From Pseudomonadota bacterium (lineage in GTDB: Bacteria; Chloroflexota; UBA6077; JAJPGT01), in NCBI GenBank assembly GCA_021325655.1, contig JAJPGT010000029.1:18318-82317 (forward strand): a DNA stretch of 64,000 nucleotides, written 5' to 3'. The notes beneath the pieces are model-generated. The model had not been told where the DNA came from, made no database searches, and saw nothing but the letters and a program-made list of their open reading frames with translations. Below are positions 31,962-41,137 of the stretch, piece after piece; the first letter of the stretch is position 1; every line of letters begins with the position of its first letter. The position numbers were made by a program, and so were the translations under genes.

Positions 31962-33308
31962 GTGGCGCAGATGGACGCGCGCGAGATCAAGCAGCAGGCG
32001 CTCGAGCACCACATTTTCGGGCTGGCGAATCGGCAGCAGCTCCAGGAGGAGGGGCCGTTCATTTTCGCCAGCGCCGAGGGGATCACCGTCACCGACATTG
32101 ACGGGAACCAGTATCTGGACATGATGAGCACGCTGACCCGGGCCAACTCGGTGGGCTACGGCCGCGAGGAGATCGCCCGGGCGGTGTACAACCAGCTCGT
32201 TGGGATGCATTACGCCGGCACAGTGGCGCAGGTGGCGGAGCCGACGATCCAGCTCGCGGCGAAAGTGGCGGAGCTGGCGCCGGGGCGGCTCACCGCCAGC
32301 TTCTTCGTGAGTGGCGGCTCGGAGGCGGTGGAGGCGGCGTTCAAGCTGGCCAAGCAGTACCAGTACCATCGCAACAAGCCGCGCGCCTTCAAGATCATCT
32401 CCCGCTCGCTCGCCTATCACGGAGCGACGATGGGGGCGCTGGCGGCGAGCGACTGGCTGGGGCAGCGCCACATCTCCGAGCCCGGCGTGCCCGGCCACAC
32501 CCGCATCCCGGCGCCTACCTGCTATCGCTGTCCGTTCGGGCTGGAGTACCCGGACTGCGGGATCAAGTGCGCGACCTGGCTGGAGCGGGAGATCCAGCAG
32601 GAGGGGCCGGAGCTGGTGGCGGCGTTCATCGCCGAGCCGGTGATGCAGGCGCACGGGGTGCAGGTGCCCCCGCCAGAGTACTTCCCGATCATCCGCGAGA
32701 TCTGCGACAAGTACGAGGTGCTGTTCATTGCCGACGAGGTGATCACCGGGTTTGGCCGCACCGGCGAGTGGTTCGCAATGAACCATTGGGACGTCGAGCC
32801 AGACATCATGACGGTGGCCAAGGCGATGACGAGCGGCTACTTCCCCATGGGCGCGGCGATCACCCGCAAGGAGATCGTGGATGCCCTGCCGGCGTTCCTG
32901 CACGTGCACACCTACAGCGGGCATGCCGCGGGCGCGGCGGCGGCGCTGGCCAATATCGCGATCTACGAGCGAGAGAACCTGATTGCGCGGGGGAAGGAGC
33001 TGGGCCAGTATCTGCTGGACGCGCTCAAGCCGCTGGAGCAGCACCCGATCGTCGGCCAGGTGCGGGGGCTCGGGATGTGGGCGGCGATCGACTTCACCGC
33101 GAACAAGCAGACGCGGGCGCCGTTCGAGGACGACACCGTGCGCGCGGTGGCGCGGCGGGTGCGCGAGCTGGGGGTGCTGGTGAGCCCGATCGGGACCGCG
33201 GTGGAGATGGCGCCGCCGCTGACCGCGCGGAAGGAAGACGTGGATCGGCTGGTCGCCGCGCTGGAGCAGGCGATCAACGACGTGGCTCGCGCCCGCAACC
33301 TGCTGTAG
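31962..33308 (+). CDS. Class III PLP-dependent aminotransferase
   Basis: A 448-residue fold type I enzyme like omega-amino-acid:pyruvate transaminase. Key segments: SFFVSGGSEAVEAAFKLAKQY (PLP phosphate site), SLAYHGATMGALAAS, IAEPVMQAHGVQVPPPEYF, FIADEVITGFGRTGEWF with the PLP-nitrogen Asp, and MTVAKAMTSGYFPMGA with the Schiff-base Lys. A Cys-containing segment (CYRCPFGLEYPDCGIKCATW) is typical of a subfamily that acts on beta-alanine or similar omega-amines. Start is GTG at 31962 or ATG at 31971. It appears monocistronic and ends in a strong hairpin terminator. Confidence 0.9.
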   Translation: MAQMDAREIKQQALEHHIFGLANRQQLQEEGPFIFASAEGITVTDIDGNQYLDMMSTLTRANSVGYGREEIARAVYNQLVGMHYAGTVAQVAEPTIQLAAKVAELAPGRLTASFFVSGGSEAVEAAFKLAKQYQYHRNKPRAFKIISRSLAYHGATMGALAASDWLGQRHISEPGVPGHTRIPAPTCYRCPFGLEYPDCGIKCATWLEREIQQEGPELVAAFIAEPVMQAHGVQVPPPEYFPIIREICDKYEVLFIADEVITGFGRTGEWFAMNHWDVEPDIMTVAKAMTSGYFPMGAAITRKEIVDALPAFLHVHTYSGHAAGAAAALANIAIYERENLIARGKELGQYLLDALKPLEQHPIVGQVRGLGMWAAIDFTANKQTRAPFEDDTVRAVARRVRELGVLVSPIGTAVEMAPPLTARKEDVDRLVAALEQAINDVARARNLL

Positions 33309-33371
33309 CGCGTCGCGCCGCGTCCAGGGGCGCGCGCTGGACACGGCAGCCAGGCCAGATCATGGACCTGT

Positions 33372-33413
33372 CTCGGCCCTCGGCGAGACACACGCGGCTC
33401 GCCGAGGGCCGAG
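33372..33413 (+). terminator. Strong hairpin terminator after the aminotransferase
   Basis: A 16-bp perfect stem (CTCGGCCCTCGGCGAG) with a 10-base loop, followed by tgttgct, 64 bp after the aminotransferase stop and before the M28 gene. Confidence 0.7.
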
Positions 33414-33567
33414 TGTTGCTGGCCGCCCTCAGCCGACACGGGGGACTGGCCTGTCCCCGCCCGACGCTGCAGCGGGAAGTGGCCCGGTGCAGGCGCGCGA
33501 GCAGATAATGGGACACGGCTGGTACACCTGAGTCTGTTCCGACAGGTGCGGACGCGCCGGAGGCGAG

Positions 33568-35562
33568 ATGGCTCACCCCGACCTGGAGCGGCAGCTACTG
33601 AAGCGAGTTGACCGCGGCTACGCCTGGGACTGTATGCAGCGGCTGGTAGACCTGGGGCCCCACAAGATTGCCGGGACGGAGCGCGAGCACGCGGCGGCCG
33701 ACTGGATCGAGGCGGAGATGCAGCGCCTGGGGCTGGAGGAGGTTCGCCAGGAGCCATTCCCGGTCACGGTGCGCGACCTGGCCGCCGGCGCCAACGTGGA
33801 GCTTCCGGACCAGGGGGTGGTGTTCTCCGGCCTGCCGATGGCTGGGAGCTGGCCAACGCCGGAGGAGGGGATTGAGGCTGAGGTGGTGTTCGTTGGCGAC
33901 GGGCTGGCCGAGGAGTACGGCCCGGAGCGCGACGCGCGGGGCAAGATCGTGCTCTACCGCCACCGCTGGCCGGACACCGGGAGCGAAGAGGGAATCCCCC
34001 GCGCCGGGCCGGCGCTGGAGGCGCGGGCGCGGGGAGCCGCGGCGGTGCTGACCTATGACGAGCTGGGGCCGCAGGACGCGGTGCGGGTCCACATCTTCCG
34101 GCTGGGGGCGCACGACTACGAGGTGCGCATCCCGATCGTGTCGCTGGCGGCGCGGGATGCACGCCAGTTGCGCGCACTGCTGGAGCAGGGGCCGGTGCGG
34201 GCACGGGTGCGCAGCCGTATCGACCAGCGCGAAGGCGCCTCGCGCAATGTGGTGGGGCTGCTGCGGGGCGAGCGCGAGCCGGATGAATACGTGCTCGTCG
34301 CCTCGCACTACGATACCTGGTACGCCGGCGCGGCCGACAGCCTCTCGGGCATTGGGGCGGTGCTTGGGATCGCCCGGGCGTTCAAGCGCAGCGGGATCCG
34401 GCCGGAGCGGACGCTGGTGTTCGTCGCGCACGGGGCACAGGAGCAGGGGATGCCGCAATGGCTCGACTGGCTCATCGGCGCCTCGGCGTTTATCAACCTG
34501 GAGCACCCGGACTGGGTGGGGCGCACCTTCGCGATGCTGAACATCGACGTCGTCACGTCTGATCCCCGCAGCGCCTACGTGGAGTGCGCCCCGGAGCTGC
34601 TGGATTGCATCCGCCACGTGGCCGTCGACGTGGAAGGCGGCCGCACGCCCTACTCGCAGGTGCCAGCAGGGCTGATGAGCTACGTGGACGCGGGCGCCTA
34701 CCTGCTCGCCGGCGTCCCCTCTGCCAACGTCACTTTCTGGCCCGAGGACTACTGGCGGTACTACCACACTCAGTACGACACGATCGCGCTCGTGTCACAG
34801 CAGGCCTTGGATTGGACGATGCGACTCTGGGGCCTGGCGGCGCTGCGACTCTCCGAGGTGCAGGGGCTGCACCTGCGGTTGGACGCGGCGCTGGACCACG
34901 CGGCCCGGGCGGCGGTGGCAGCCGCGGTGGAGACCGCGGAGTCGCGCGGGCCGAGCGGCCCGGCGCTGGAGGCGGGCGAGGCGCTGCGCGTCGCGGCGAC
35001 CGACGCGGAGGTGGTGCAGGAGCTGATGCGCCATCTGAGCCAGCGGGGAGGGAACCTGGCAGAGCGCGCCCTGCGCGAGGCGCGGCGGACCAAGCTCTGG
35101 TGTCTGGCCCGGCTGAGCCGCGAAACCCGCCTGATCGGCGGGCCAAGCGGGACACACGTGTACGAGGCGCTCACGCTCTACTCCCGCGAGGCGGCGCACC
35201 TGCGTCGCGCCGCCTTCCAGCTCGAACGCGGGATCAACGCCGCGGACGTGCTGGGCCGCACCTGCGCCATCCTCGGCTCCGGCCGCCACTTGAGCCCGGA
35301 GGCGCATGCAACACAGCTCCGGCTGATCGCCGACGGCGGCACCTGGGCGCCGAGCATGCAGCGGTATGTGGACGTGTACCCGGAGTGGAGCGCTCTGCGG
35401 GCAGGCGCCAGCCCGGCCACGGTCCTGCCCCGGCTGCGGCCGAAGCTGGCCGCGGCGCAGGCGGAGGCGGAAGCGGCGGCGGCGCGCGCGGAGCGGGTGG
35501 CGGAGCAGTGCAGCGAGCGGCTGCGCACGACCGCCGAGCGCCTGGCCGCGGCGCTGCGCTGA
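33568..35562 (+). CDS. M28-family peptidase-like protein with a substituted catalytic base
   Basis: A 664-residue protein with the glutamate-carboxypeptidase-II-like order: PA domain (about 70-210), M28 zinc domain (about 230-420), helical dimerisation-like C-terminus. Zinc ligands are intact: H247 (SHYD), D257 (AADSLSG), E292, D327 (MLNID) and H400 (YYHTQ). The catalytic base, normally the first Glu of the EE pair (AEExG), is Gln (Q291, AQEQG), so it may be inactive or use another mechanism. No signal peptide is seen. Start supported by ccggaggcgag. The phosphatase-like gene overlaps its stop by one base (TGATG), so they are coupled. Confidence 0.85.
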   Translation: MAHPDLERQLLKRVDRGYAWDCMQRLVDLGPHKIAGTEREHAAADWIEAEMQRLGLEEVRQEPFPVTVRDLAAGANVELPDQGVVFSGLPMAGSWPTPEEGIEAEVVFVGDGLAEEYGPERDARGKIVLYRHRWPDTGSEEGIPRAGPALEARARGAAAVLTYDELGPQDAVRVHIFRLGAHDYEVRIPIVSLAARDARQLRALLEQGPVRARVRSRIDQREGASRNVVGLLRGEREPDEYVLVASHYDTWYAGAADSLSGIGAVLGIARAFKRSGIRPERTLVFVAHGAQEQGMPQWLDWLIGASAFINLEHPDWVGRTFAMLNIDVVTSDPRSAYVECAPELLDCIRHVAVDVEGGRTPYSQVPAGLMSYVDAGAYLLAGVPSANVTFWPEDYWRYYHTQYDTIALVSQQALDWTMRLWGLAALRLSEVQGLHLRLDAALDHAARAAVAAAVETAESRGPSGPALEAGEALRVAATDAEVVQELMRHLSQRGGNLAERALREARRTKLWCLARLSRETRLIGGPSGTHVYEALTLYSREAAHLRRAAFQLERGINAADVLGRTCAILGSGRHLSPEAHATQLRLIADGGTWAPSMQRYVDVYPEWSALRAGASPATVLPRLRPKLAAAQAEAEAAAARAERVAEQCSERLRTTAERLAAALR

Positions 35563-36593
35563 TGCAGCCGGCGAGTCCCGAGCCTCCCGCCGCGGCAGCA
35601 GGCGCGCCCGGGGGCGACCGCGTCGCCCTTCCCTGCGACGGCGGGGACGCCGGCAGCCCGTCTGACCTGGAGCAGTACGAGCAGGCGGCGCTAGCGCTCA
35701 CCCGCCAGGCCGGAGCGCTGCTGCTCGAGGCGCTGCGCTCGCCCCCGGAGGTGGAGTTCAAGGATGCGCAGCGGCGCGACCCGGTCACCGCGACGGATCG
35801 GCTCATCGAGGACTTCCTGGTGGACGCACTCCACTCCCGCTTCCCTGGCCATGGGCTGCTGGGCGAGGAGCGCGCCGACGAGGCCTCCGCCTCTGATTAT
35901 CTCTGGGTGATGGACCCACTCGACGGCACCGCGAACTTCGCCAACGGCCTGCCGTTCTGCGCGGTCTCCCTGGCGCTGCTCCACCGGGGCCAGCCCGTGG
36001 TCGGCTGCATCTTCGTCACGATCGGCCCGGGCGGCCAGCCGGGGGTGCTCCACGCCCGGCTGGGCGGCGGAGCGCGCTTCGAGGAGGTTCCGATCCACGT
36101 CGCCGCGCCGGAATCTCCCGCGCCGCGGCTGGCGGCGCTCCCGGGCGGCTGGCGGGCACGCTTCCGGCTGCACGGGCCGGCCGGGCGCAAGGCGGGCGAC
36201 CTGCGGAATCTGGGCAGCACCTGCCACGAGGGCGGGCTGGTCGCCTGTGGCGCGCTGCGTTGGGCGATCTTCCTGAGCCCGAAGCTCTGGGACGTCGCCG
36301 CGGCCGTGCTGCTGGTACAGGAGGCCGGCGGCCTGGCGCGTTTCTGGGAGCGCGGCGGCTGGCGCGACGCGGAGCGCTTCGCGCCGCCCTACGGGAGCCG
36401 CGATGGCAAGCCGCTGACGCTGCGCGACTGGTCGCGCCCGACGCTCCTGGGCGATCCCGACAGCGTGGAGCTCGTGTGCGGGCACCTGGCCTGGCGCCGG
36501 CTGCCGCGGCTGCTCCAGGCGCTGCGGCGTGGCTGGAACAGCCTGCGAAAGCGGCTGGCTTTACAGCCGCGGCAGCCGGCCAGCACCCCCTGA
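35562..36593 (+). CDS. Inositol-monophosphatase-family protein
   Basis: A 343-residue protein of the Li-sensitive, metal-dependent phosphatase superfamily (inositol monophosphatase, histidinol phosphatase, CysQ). Metal-site motifs are present: LLGEERADE for the first Glu, MDPLDGTANFANG for the Asp pair, and LWDVAAAVLLVQEAGG for the last Asp. The N-terminal 35 residues are a Pro/Ala-rich extension. The middle carries a long insert relative to the minimal enzyme. Its ATG overlaps the M28 stop by one base. The pairing suggests hydrolysis of a phosphate ester and an amide or dipeptide in one pathway, but no substrate can be named. Confidence 0.88.
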   Translation: MQPASPEPPAAAAGAPGGDRVALPCDGGDAGSPSDLEQYEQAALALTRQAGALLLEALRSPPEVEFKDAQRRDPVTATDRLIEDFLVDALHSRFPGHGLLGEERADEASASDYLWVMDPLDGTANFANGLPFCAVSLALLHRGQPVVGCIFVTIGPGGQPGVLHARLGGGARFEEVPIHVAAPESPAPRLAALPGGWRARFRLHGPAGRKAGDLRNLGSTCHEGGLVACGALRWAIFLSPKLWDVAAAVLLVQEAGGLARFWERGGWRDAERFAPPYGSRDGKPLTLRDWSRPTLLGDPDSVELVCGHLAWRRLPRLLQALRRGWNSLRKRLALQPRQPASTP

Positions 36594-36699
36594 CGCGCCT
36601 GGGCGCGCAATGTCTGGTACCGCGGACGGGCCAGGCCGGAACGGACGACCCATGGCGGGATTGACCCGTGGCCGCTACAGTGGTATGGAGGAGGGGCGG

Positions 36700-36855
36700 G
36701 TGTCGGGTGATGACATCCGTGGACTCGCGCCGAGCCTGGCGGCTGAGGGAACCGCCGGGACGGGGGATCCGATTAAGTGGGGTGAATCACGCGGAGCGTG
36801 TAGGGCACAGGTCGCTTCCAGCCCGAATCCGTCAGCTAACCTCGTAGGCGAATCA
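36700..36855 (+). promoter_or_regulatory. c-di-AMP riboswitch (ydaO/yuaA type)
   Basis: The 3' core CCCGAATCCGTCAGCTAACC (36820-36839) followed by TCGTAGGCG is the hallmark of the ydaO/yuaA aptamer. Upstream are the two other conserved blocks: GGGAACCGCCGGG and AAGTGGGGTGAATCACGCG. All are in the right order on the plus strand. This aptamer binds c-di-AMP and normally shuts off genes for wall remodelling, potassium or osmolyte handling. Bounds are approximate at the 5' end. Confidence 0.85.
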
Positions 36856-36875
36856 GGAAGCGCACAGCATCGACT

Positions 36876-36901
36876 GGCGCGCCCAGGAGGCTGGGCGCGC
36901 C
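36876..36901 (+). promoter_or_regulatory. Hairpin between riboswitch and gene, likely expression platform
   Basis: An 11-bp perfect stem (GGCGCGCCCAG) with loop gagg ends 16 bases before the start codon, next to the aagagg ribosome site. There is no U-run, so control of translation or weak termination are both possible. Confidence 0.6.
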
Positions 36902-36917
36902 CGCAAGAGGTGCGCCA

Positions 36918-37355
36918 ATGAATCTCTCATCAACGTTTCTCTCCTGGCGCCGGGTGCGAGCAGCGCTGCTCGAAGGGCACTCCGGACGCTACCGCGCGGA
37001 TGAGGTCCGCGCGCTGCTTTCTCCAGGGACTGGACACACGGAACACTGTGGCCGCCGACGCGCAGCGCTGTCCACCGCGGCGCAGCCGAGCGCCTGGAGC
37101 AGCCGGCGCGGGGGCCGCGACGACGGGGAGCTGGGGCGGCTCTCGGCTCGCTTGCCCGCCATCGTGGCGTTGTACGCAACCGGGAGGTCGTTCCGGCAAA
37201 TCAGCGCCGAGGTGGGAGGCTGGGGCGAGTGGGAGATCCAGCAGGCGCTGGACACCGCCTGCGCCCGCATCGCCAGCCGCCTGAACGACCGCCACCTGCT
37301 GCCGGTGCGCGGCGCGGAGGGGCCAACCATCTGCACCTGCGGCGCGGCAGGGTGA
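36918..37355 (+). CDS. Unknown protein controlled by the c-di-AMP riboswitch
   Basis: A 145-residue protein I do not recognise. The ATG has aagaggtg upstream. Residues 1-75 are basic and low in known motifs. Residues 78-125 (ARLPAIVALYATGRSFRQIS, then GGWGEWEIQQALDTACARIASRL) look like a helix-turn-helix or sigma-region-4-like segment. The C-terminus carries a CxC (ICTCG). No signal or membrane segment is seen. Genes below this riboswitch class are usually peptidoglycan hydrolases or potassium transporters, so an uncharacterised, perhaps DNA-binding, product is unusual. It ends before a convergent terminator. Confidence 0.65.
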   Translation: MNLSSTFLSWRRVRAALLEGHSGRYRADEVRALLSPGTGHTEHCGRRRAALSTAAQPSAWSSRRGGRDDGELGRLSARLPAIVALYATGRSFRQISAEVGGWGEWEIQQALDTACARIASRLNDRHLLPVRGAEGPTICTCGAAG

Positions 37356-37369
37356 GGCGCTTGCCTCGC

Positions 37370-37417
37370 GCACTCGCCGGGCCATGCCGCACGGGCGCCC
37401 CCTGGCCCGGCGAGTGC
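37370..37417. terminator. Bidirectional terminator
   Basis: A 15-bp perfect stem (GCACTCGCCGGGCCA) with an 18-base loop lies between the convergent unknown gene and the aminotransferase gene, so it can serve both. Confidence 0.65.
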
Positions 37418-37472
37418 CGCCTGGCGCTGGCTGCTGTTCCGTGGCTGGGGTTACCCAGTGAGCCGCGGCAGC

Positions 37473-38675
37473 TCAGCCCACGCCTCGGGTGGTGCGCGCC
37501 TGCTCCAGCGCCGCGGCGAAGCCCGGGATCGCCCGGTCGATCATGTCGTCGTTCGCCGTGAGCGAGATGCGGAAGTAGCCGGGCAGCTCCACCAGGGCGC
37601 CGGGGAGCACGAAGACGTCGTGGCGGCCGAGCAGCTCCACGAAGGCGCGATCGTCGGCCCAGGGTGACCGCGGGAGCAGGTAGAACGTCCCGGCCGGGGT
37701 GTGGACGTCGTAGCCCAGCTCGCGCAGGGCCTCCAGCAGCCGATCCCGCTTCCGCTCCAGGTGGCCAACGTCGATGGAGAGCGTCTCCAGCTCAGGCAGC
37801 GCGTGCTGCAACAGCGCGTTGGCGACGGCGAAGCCGGTCATGAACTGGGCGAGCAGGATGGCGGGCCGGAGCTGCTCGCGCCCCGGCATCGACGGCGGCA
37901 GCGCGATGTAGCCGAGCCGCTGCCCAGGGGCGAGCAGCGTCTTGCCGTAGGTGTAGAGCACGAACGTGTTCGGGTAGAAGGCGGCCGGGCTGAAGTAGGG
38001 GCGGCCGTCGAAGACGATTCGGGAGTACGCCTCGTCTGAAAGGATGAAGAGCGCGCGGCTGTTGCGTGCAGATGCGGCGGTGAGCAGGCGTGCGAGGTGC
38101 TCGAGCGTCTCCGGCGGGTAGATCACGCCGGTGGGATTATGGGGCGAGTTGACGATAATCGCTCGGGTGCGCGGGGTGATCGCGGCGGCGATCGCCTCCA
38201 GGTCCAGGTCGAACGTGGCGAGATTCACCTTCACCCGCACCGGGACGGCACCACTGGCCTGGATGAGCAGCTCGTAGAAGAACCAGGGCGGGCTGAGGAA
38301 GATCACCTCGTCGCCCGGGTCGATGATCGCCCGCAGGGCGACGGCGATTGCGGCGAAGCCGCCGTTGGTGATGAAGACGTCCTCCTCGTCGAAGGGGAGC
38401 TGGCGCCGCTCGCGGAGCGAGGCCGCGATTGCCGCCCGCGCCGGCTGCTCGCCAAGGGTATAGGCGAACCAATCCTTGGTGCGTGGGACGCTCCAGCGCT
38501 GGAGCGCGTCGACGAAGCCCGGCAGTGGCATGTCGTGCGGGTTGCCGACGACGAAGTCGCAGATCGTGGGATCACCCTGGCGTTGCGCCCAGGGCGAGCG
38601 GGTCATGAACGAGAACAGCGGCCCGAGCTGTTCGAGCAGGCTGCCCACCTGCTGGGAATAGGGCGAGGTCGCCAT
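37473..38675 (-). CDS. Class I/II PLP-dependent aminotransferase
   Basis: A 400-residue fold type I enzyme of the aspartate-aminotransferase class. Visible segments: ITNGGFAAIAVALRAIIDPGDE, IIVNSPHNPTGVIYP, FILSDEAYSRIVFDG with the PLP Asp-Ala-Tyr, and YTYGKTLLAPGQRLGY with the Schiff-base Lys. The C-terminal LPGYFRISLTAND supplies the carboxylate-binding Arg. The start ATG at 38675 has cggaggtg at good spacing; the frame runs further upstream without a site. It stands alone, with no biosynthetic partner nearby, so the amino-acid specificity is unknown. Confidence 0.9.
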   Translation of the reverse strand: MATSPYSQQVGSLLEQLGPLFSFMTRSPWAQRQGDPTICDFVVGNPHDMPLPGFVDALQRWSVPRTKDWFAYTLGEQPARAAIAASLRERRQLPFDEEDVFITNGGFAAIAVALRAIIDPGDEVIFLSPPWFFYELLIQASGAVPVRVKVNLATFDLDLEAIAAAITPRTRAIIVNSPHNPTGVIYPPETLEHLARLLTAASARNSRALFILSDEAYSRIVFDGRPYFSPAAFYPNTFVLYTYGKTLLAPGQRLGYIALPPSMPGREQLRPAILLAQFMTGFAVANALLQHALPELETLSIDVGHLERKRDRLLEALRELGYDVHTPAGTFYLLPRSPWADDRAFVELLGRHDVFVLPGALVELPGYFRISLTANDDMIDRAIPGFAAALEQARTTRGVG

Positions 38676-39366
38676 GCGTCGCACCTCCGGGAGCGGAGCA
38701 CTAGTCCAACGAGGGGACGCGGCGTTCGCCCCTGCTGCCCCAGGCCGCGTGCCCGCCCTAGCATGAATCGCTCGGCCCGCCGGGTCAAGCACTGAACCCG
38801 ATCGCCCAGCACCGCCTGGCCGAGTCCGAGCACGCCGGGGGTGGGGCGCAACCCCGGTGAGCTTGACGGCTGCCCGGGCGAGCGTCCCGGTCGCGCTCCA
38901 TTCTCCGCTTGTTTCGGGGTTCGGAGCTCGGGGTTGGGCATTCGGGGCTCCGGATTTCGAATCCCGGCCCCCGAGTGCCGACATTCGGAAGGGGGCGGCT
39001 CCGCGGCGAGTGCGGGTTCACCGGCTGGCTCGAAGAGCACCAGCCCCGTCATGCAAGGCTGCTGAAGCATGCACCTGGTTCACGGGTTCTTATTCTAGAG
39101 AATCGGCTTTCACTTGAATACACGAACGCCGGACGCCGCTCTCCTCAAGCCGGCTGGAATACAGAGGGGCGGCGCGCCCGCCGCTCGTGGTCACGAGGTC
39201 CGCTGCCGCACCGGCTGAAGCGATGCGAGAAGGTAGCGGCGACCAGTGCCACTCTCGACGGCTCGGCGGACTCTCTGCGCTGAACGCCAGGGCACAGTGA
39301 GAGCCCGGGTGGGCAGGGCAGAGGCGAAAGGGACGGACTTCCCATTCGTGGCGCGGGCGGCGGGGG
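38676..39366. other. Long intergenic region without a supported gene
   Basis: About 690 bp between two minus-strand genes. Frames on both strands are short and overlap a repeat element. It holds one copy of a TTCGG-rich repeat (38912-38993) related to one inside fliK, and an A/T-rich patch near 39090-39125 that could hold promoter elements. Confidence 0.5.
38912..38993. repeat. TTCGG-rich dispersed repeat, copy 1
   Basis: A run built from TTCGGGG, TTCGGAGC and TCGGGG units, then gcattcgg and a small palindrome-like patch (gatttcgaatc). In one minus frame it reads GIRNPEPRMPNPELRTPK. The copy in fliK at 47376-47448 reads VRNPRSGIGNAPPELRTPNS in its minus frame, so the two are related dispersed elements. 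Confidence 0.55.
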
Positions 39367-40569
39367 TTAGGAGCCGAACGTCCCAGCGACGATCAACTTG
39401 TAGGCGTAGTACGCCGGCTTGATTACCAGGGTGGCGCTGGCCGGCGGGTCGCCGGCCTGATTGCACTGGTGGCCCGGGTAGTAGAACAGCCCACTGGTGC
39501 AGAACGGCCCGGGGGCGCTCGTCGGCTGGTCGACGCTAGTGAACCAGAAGACCTTGGCCACGCCCTGGCTGAGGATGTGTGGGATCAGATCCTTGAGGTA
39601 TCGGGCCTGGCCCTGCGGCGTCGCCGGGTATTCCAATGCCCCGACGCTGGGGTACTGCGGGTTGGCGCTATGGCCGACCTCGGTCACCCAGATCGGCTTG
39701 CTGCTGGCTCCAACGCTGGCGAGCGAGGCCTGGAACCCCTGCAGCGAGGCGTCGAAGCCCGCACTGTCCGAGTAGCTGTGGAAGTTCATGATGTCGAAGT
39801 TGGCCGCGGCTGGGTAGCGGCTATCGTGTAGCAGCTTGTCGAAGAAGCCGGCGCGTATGCCCGTGCCGCCGGTCGCGAGCCCACCGATCAGGAGCTGGGC
39901 GCTCGGATCGGCAGCTTTGACTGCCTGGTGGGTCCAGTACAGGATCTGAGCGTACTGCGCCGCGGCGTTGGCGGGGGTATCTGCCATCCCGGCCGGGACA
40001 TGGAAATAGCCCGGGATGTTCGGCTCGTTGCCGATCTCGTAGTAGTGGGCCACGTTCTGGCCATAGCCGCGAGTGTCGCCCTTGCCATCCGGGCCGAAGC
40101 CGTTGGCGTTCGGCCCGTAGCGGCTCACGACCCGGTACACGTAGTCGTAGAACTTCTGGTAGTCGCACGGCGGGTAGTACACCAGGTTGGCCTGGGAAGT
40201 GCCGCGGGGGGCCGTGGTGCACCAGGTGCTGGCGTACCCAAGCGAGACCACCGGCTGGAGTCCGGCATCCAGGGCCAGGCTCATCTGGTAGTCGCACACC
40301 GCCGTCTGCCAGGTGCCCTCCTCGGGCTCAGCCTGGTTCCAGGAGCAGCCGGGGCCTCGCAGCCAGCGCAGCCCGGCGCTGCCGATCAGGGCGTACGCGG
40401 TGGTTTCGTTCTGATCGCCGACCGCGCCGGACGAGTTGATCCCGTAGCTGTCGGCCGTCACCGTGCCATCCTCGGGCGCGGCCCAAGCGGAGAGCGGTCC
40501 AACGAGGAGCATGAGCAGCCCGGCGAGTGCCGCGGGGTGAGACGAGAATGCGGGGAAGGAACGAGGCAA
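39367..40569 (-). CDS. Secreted glycoside-hydrolase-like (TIM barrel) protein
   Basis: A 400-residue protein with a signal peptide (AALAGLLMLLVGPLSAWA) and a clan GH-A-type barrel. Probable catalytic Glu residues are E182 in YYEIGNEPNIPG (acid/base) and E297 in KPIWVTEVGHSA (nucleophile); the spacing suits GH39/GH5-like enzymes. The start is TTG at 40569, supported by an excellent aggaggatcgc site; the frame extends upstream without one. It diverges from the BNR-repeat gene, and both are secreted, so they may act on the same extracellular polysaccharide. Exact family is not assigned. Confidence 0.83.
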   Translation of the reverse strand: MPRSFPAFSSHPAALAGLLMLLVGPLSAWAAPEDGTVTADSYGINSSGAVGDQNETTAYALIGSAGLRWLRGPGCSWNQAEPEEGTWQTAVCDYQMSLALDAGLQPVVSLGYASTWCTTAPRGTSQANLVYYPPCDYQKFYDYVYRVVSRYGPNANGFGPDGKGDTRGYGQNVAHYYEIGNEPNIPGYFHVPAGMADTPANAAAQYAQILYWTHQAVKAADPSAQLLIGGLATGGTGIRAGFFDKLLHDSRYPAAANFDIMNFHSYSDSAGFDASLQGFQASLASVGASSKPIWVTEVGHSANPQYPSVGALEYPATPQGQARYLKDLIPHILSQGVAKVFWFTSVDQPTSAPGPFCTSGLFYYPGHQCNQAGDPPASATLVIKPAYYAYKLIVAGTFGS

Positions 40570-41137
40570 GCGATCCTCCTGCGCTGGGTGGTCGGGCGCC
40601 ACGTGGGCAACGGCGGGCACTCTACCCGAGTCTGTAACAGCGGGGCAAGAAAGAGCGTAACAATAAAGCAACAGTTGGTTCGCCAGTCGGGCGATATCGA
40701 AACAGTTCCCACGGAACCGAGTAACAGTCGTAGGGTGACCGCCCCGAGGGTTGGGGCACAACGGCGCGGATCCTTTCGAGCCGGTGCGGGCGGGTTCACC
40801 CGCCCGTGGCGCGGAGAGCTGCGGAGGTGGGATTTCGCCGAGCGGGCAGCCGACTGCTGGTTCGGCTCCGCGCCGTCCACCGCTCCGGGGACTCGCCCGG
40901 AGGCGAGCCCCGACACTTCGCTGCAGTCTCGCGCCCTCTCCTCCTGGGGGCTGTGTGTCTGCCTGCACCTCGGCAGAGCAGCTCACCGCTCTGCCTGGCG
41001 GGAGAGCAGCGCGGCGAAAGTGACGGATTTCACATCTGCGGCACGGGTGGCGGGTAGCTTCTCTGGCAACCTCCCGTGCCCACGGCGGATGGTGATCCGA
41101 TTCGTGTCACGGCGCGGACAGGTCTCGAGGTGGATCG
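40570..41137. other. Divergent intergenic region between two secreted-protein genes
   Basis: About 570 bp. The part near 40640-40690 is the most A/T-rich stretch in the area and holds a weak minus-strand promoter candidate (TTGCCC, 18-bp spacer, TAGAGT). The plus-strand side shows no clear promoter and no gene. Confidence 0.4.

Noticed and set aside
38940..38975. tRNA-like T-arm (ttcgaatcccgg) in the intergenic region
   Set aside because: No acceptor, D- or anticodon arms fit upstream; it belongs to the TTCGG repeat.
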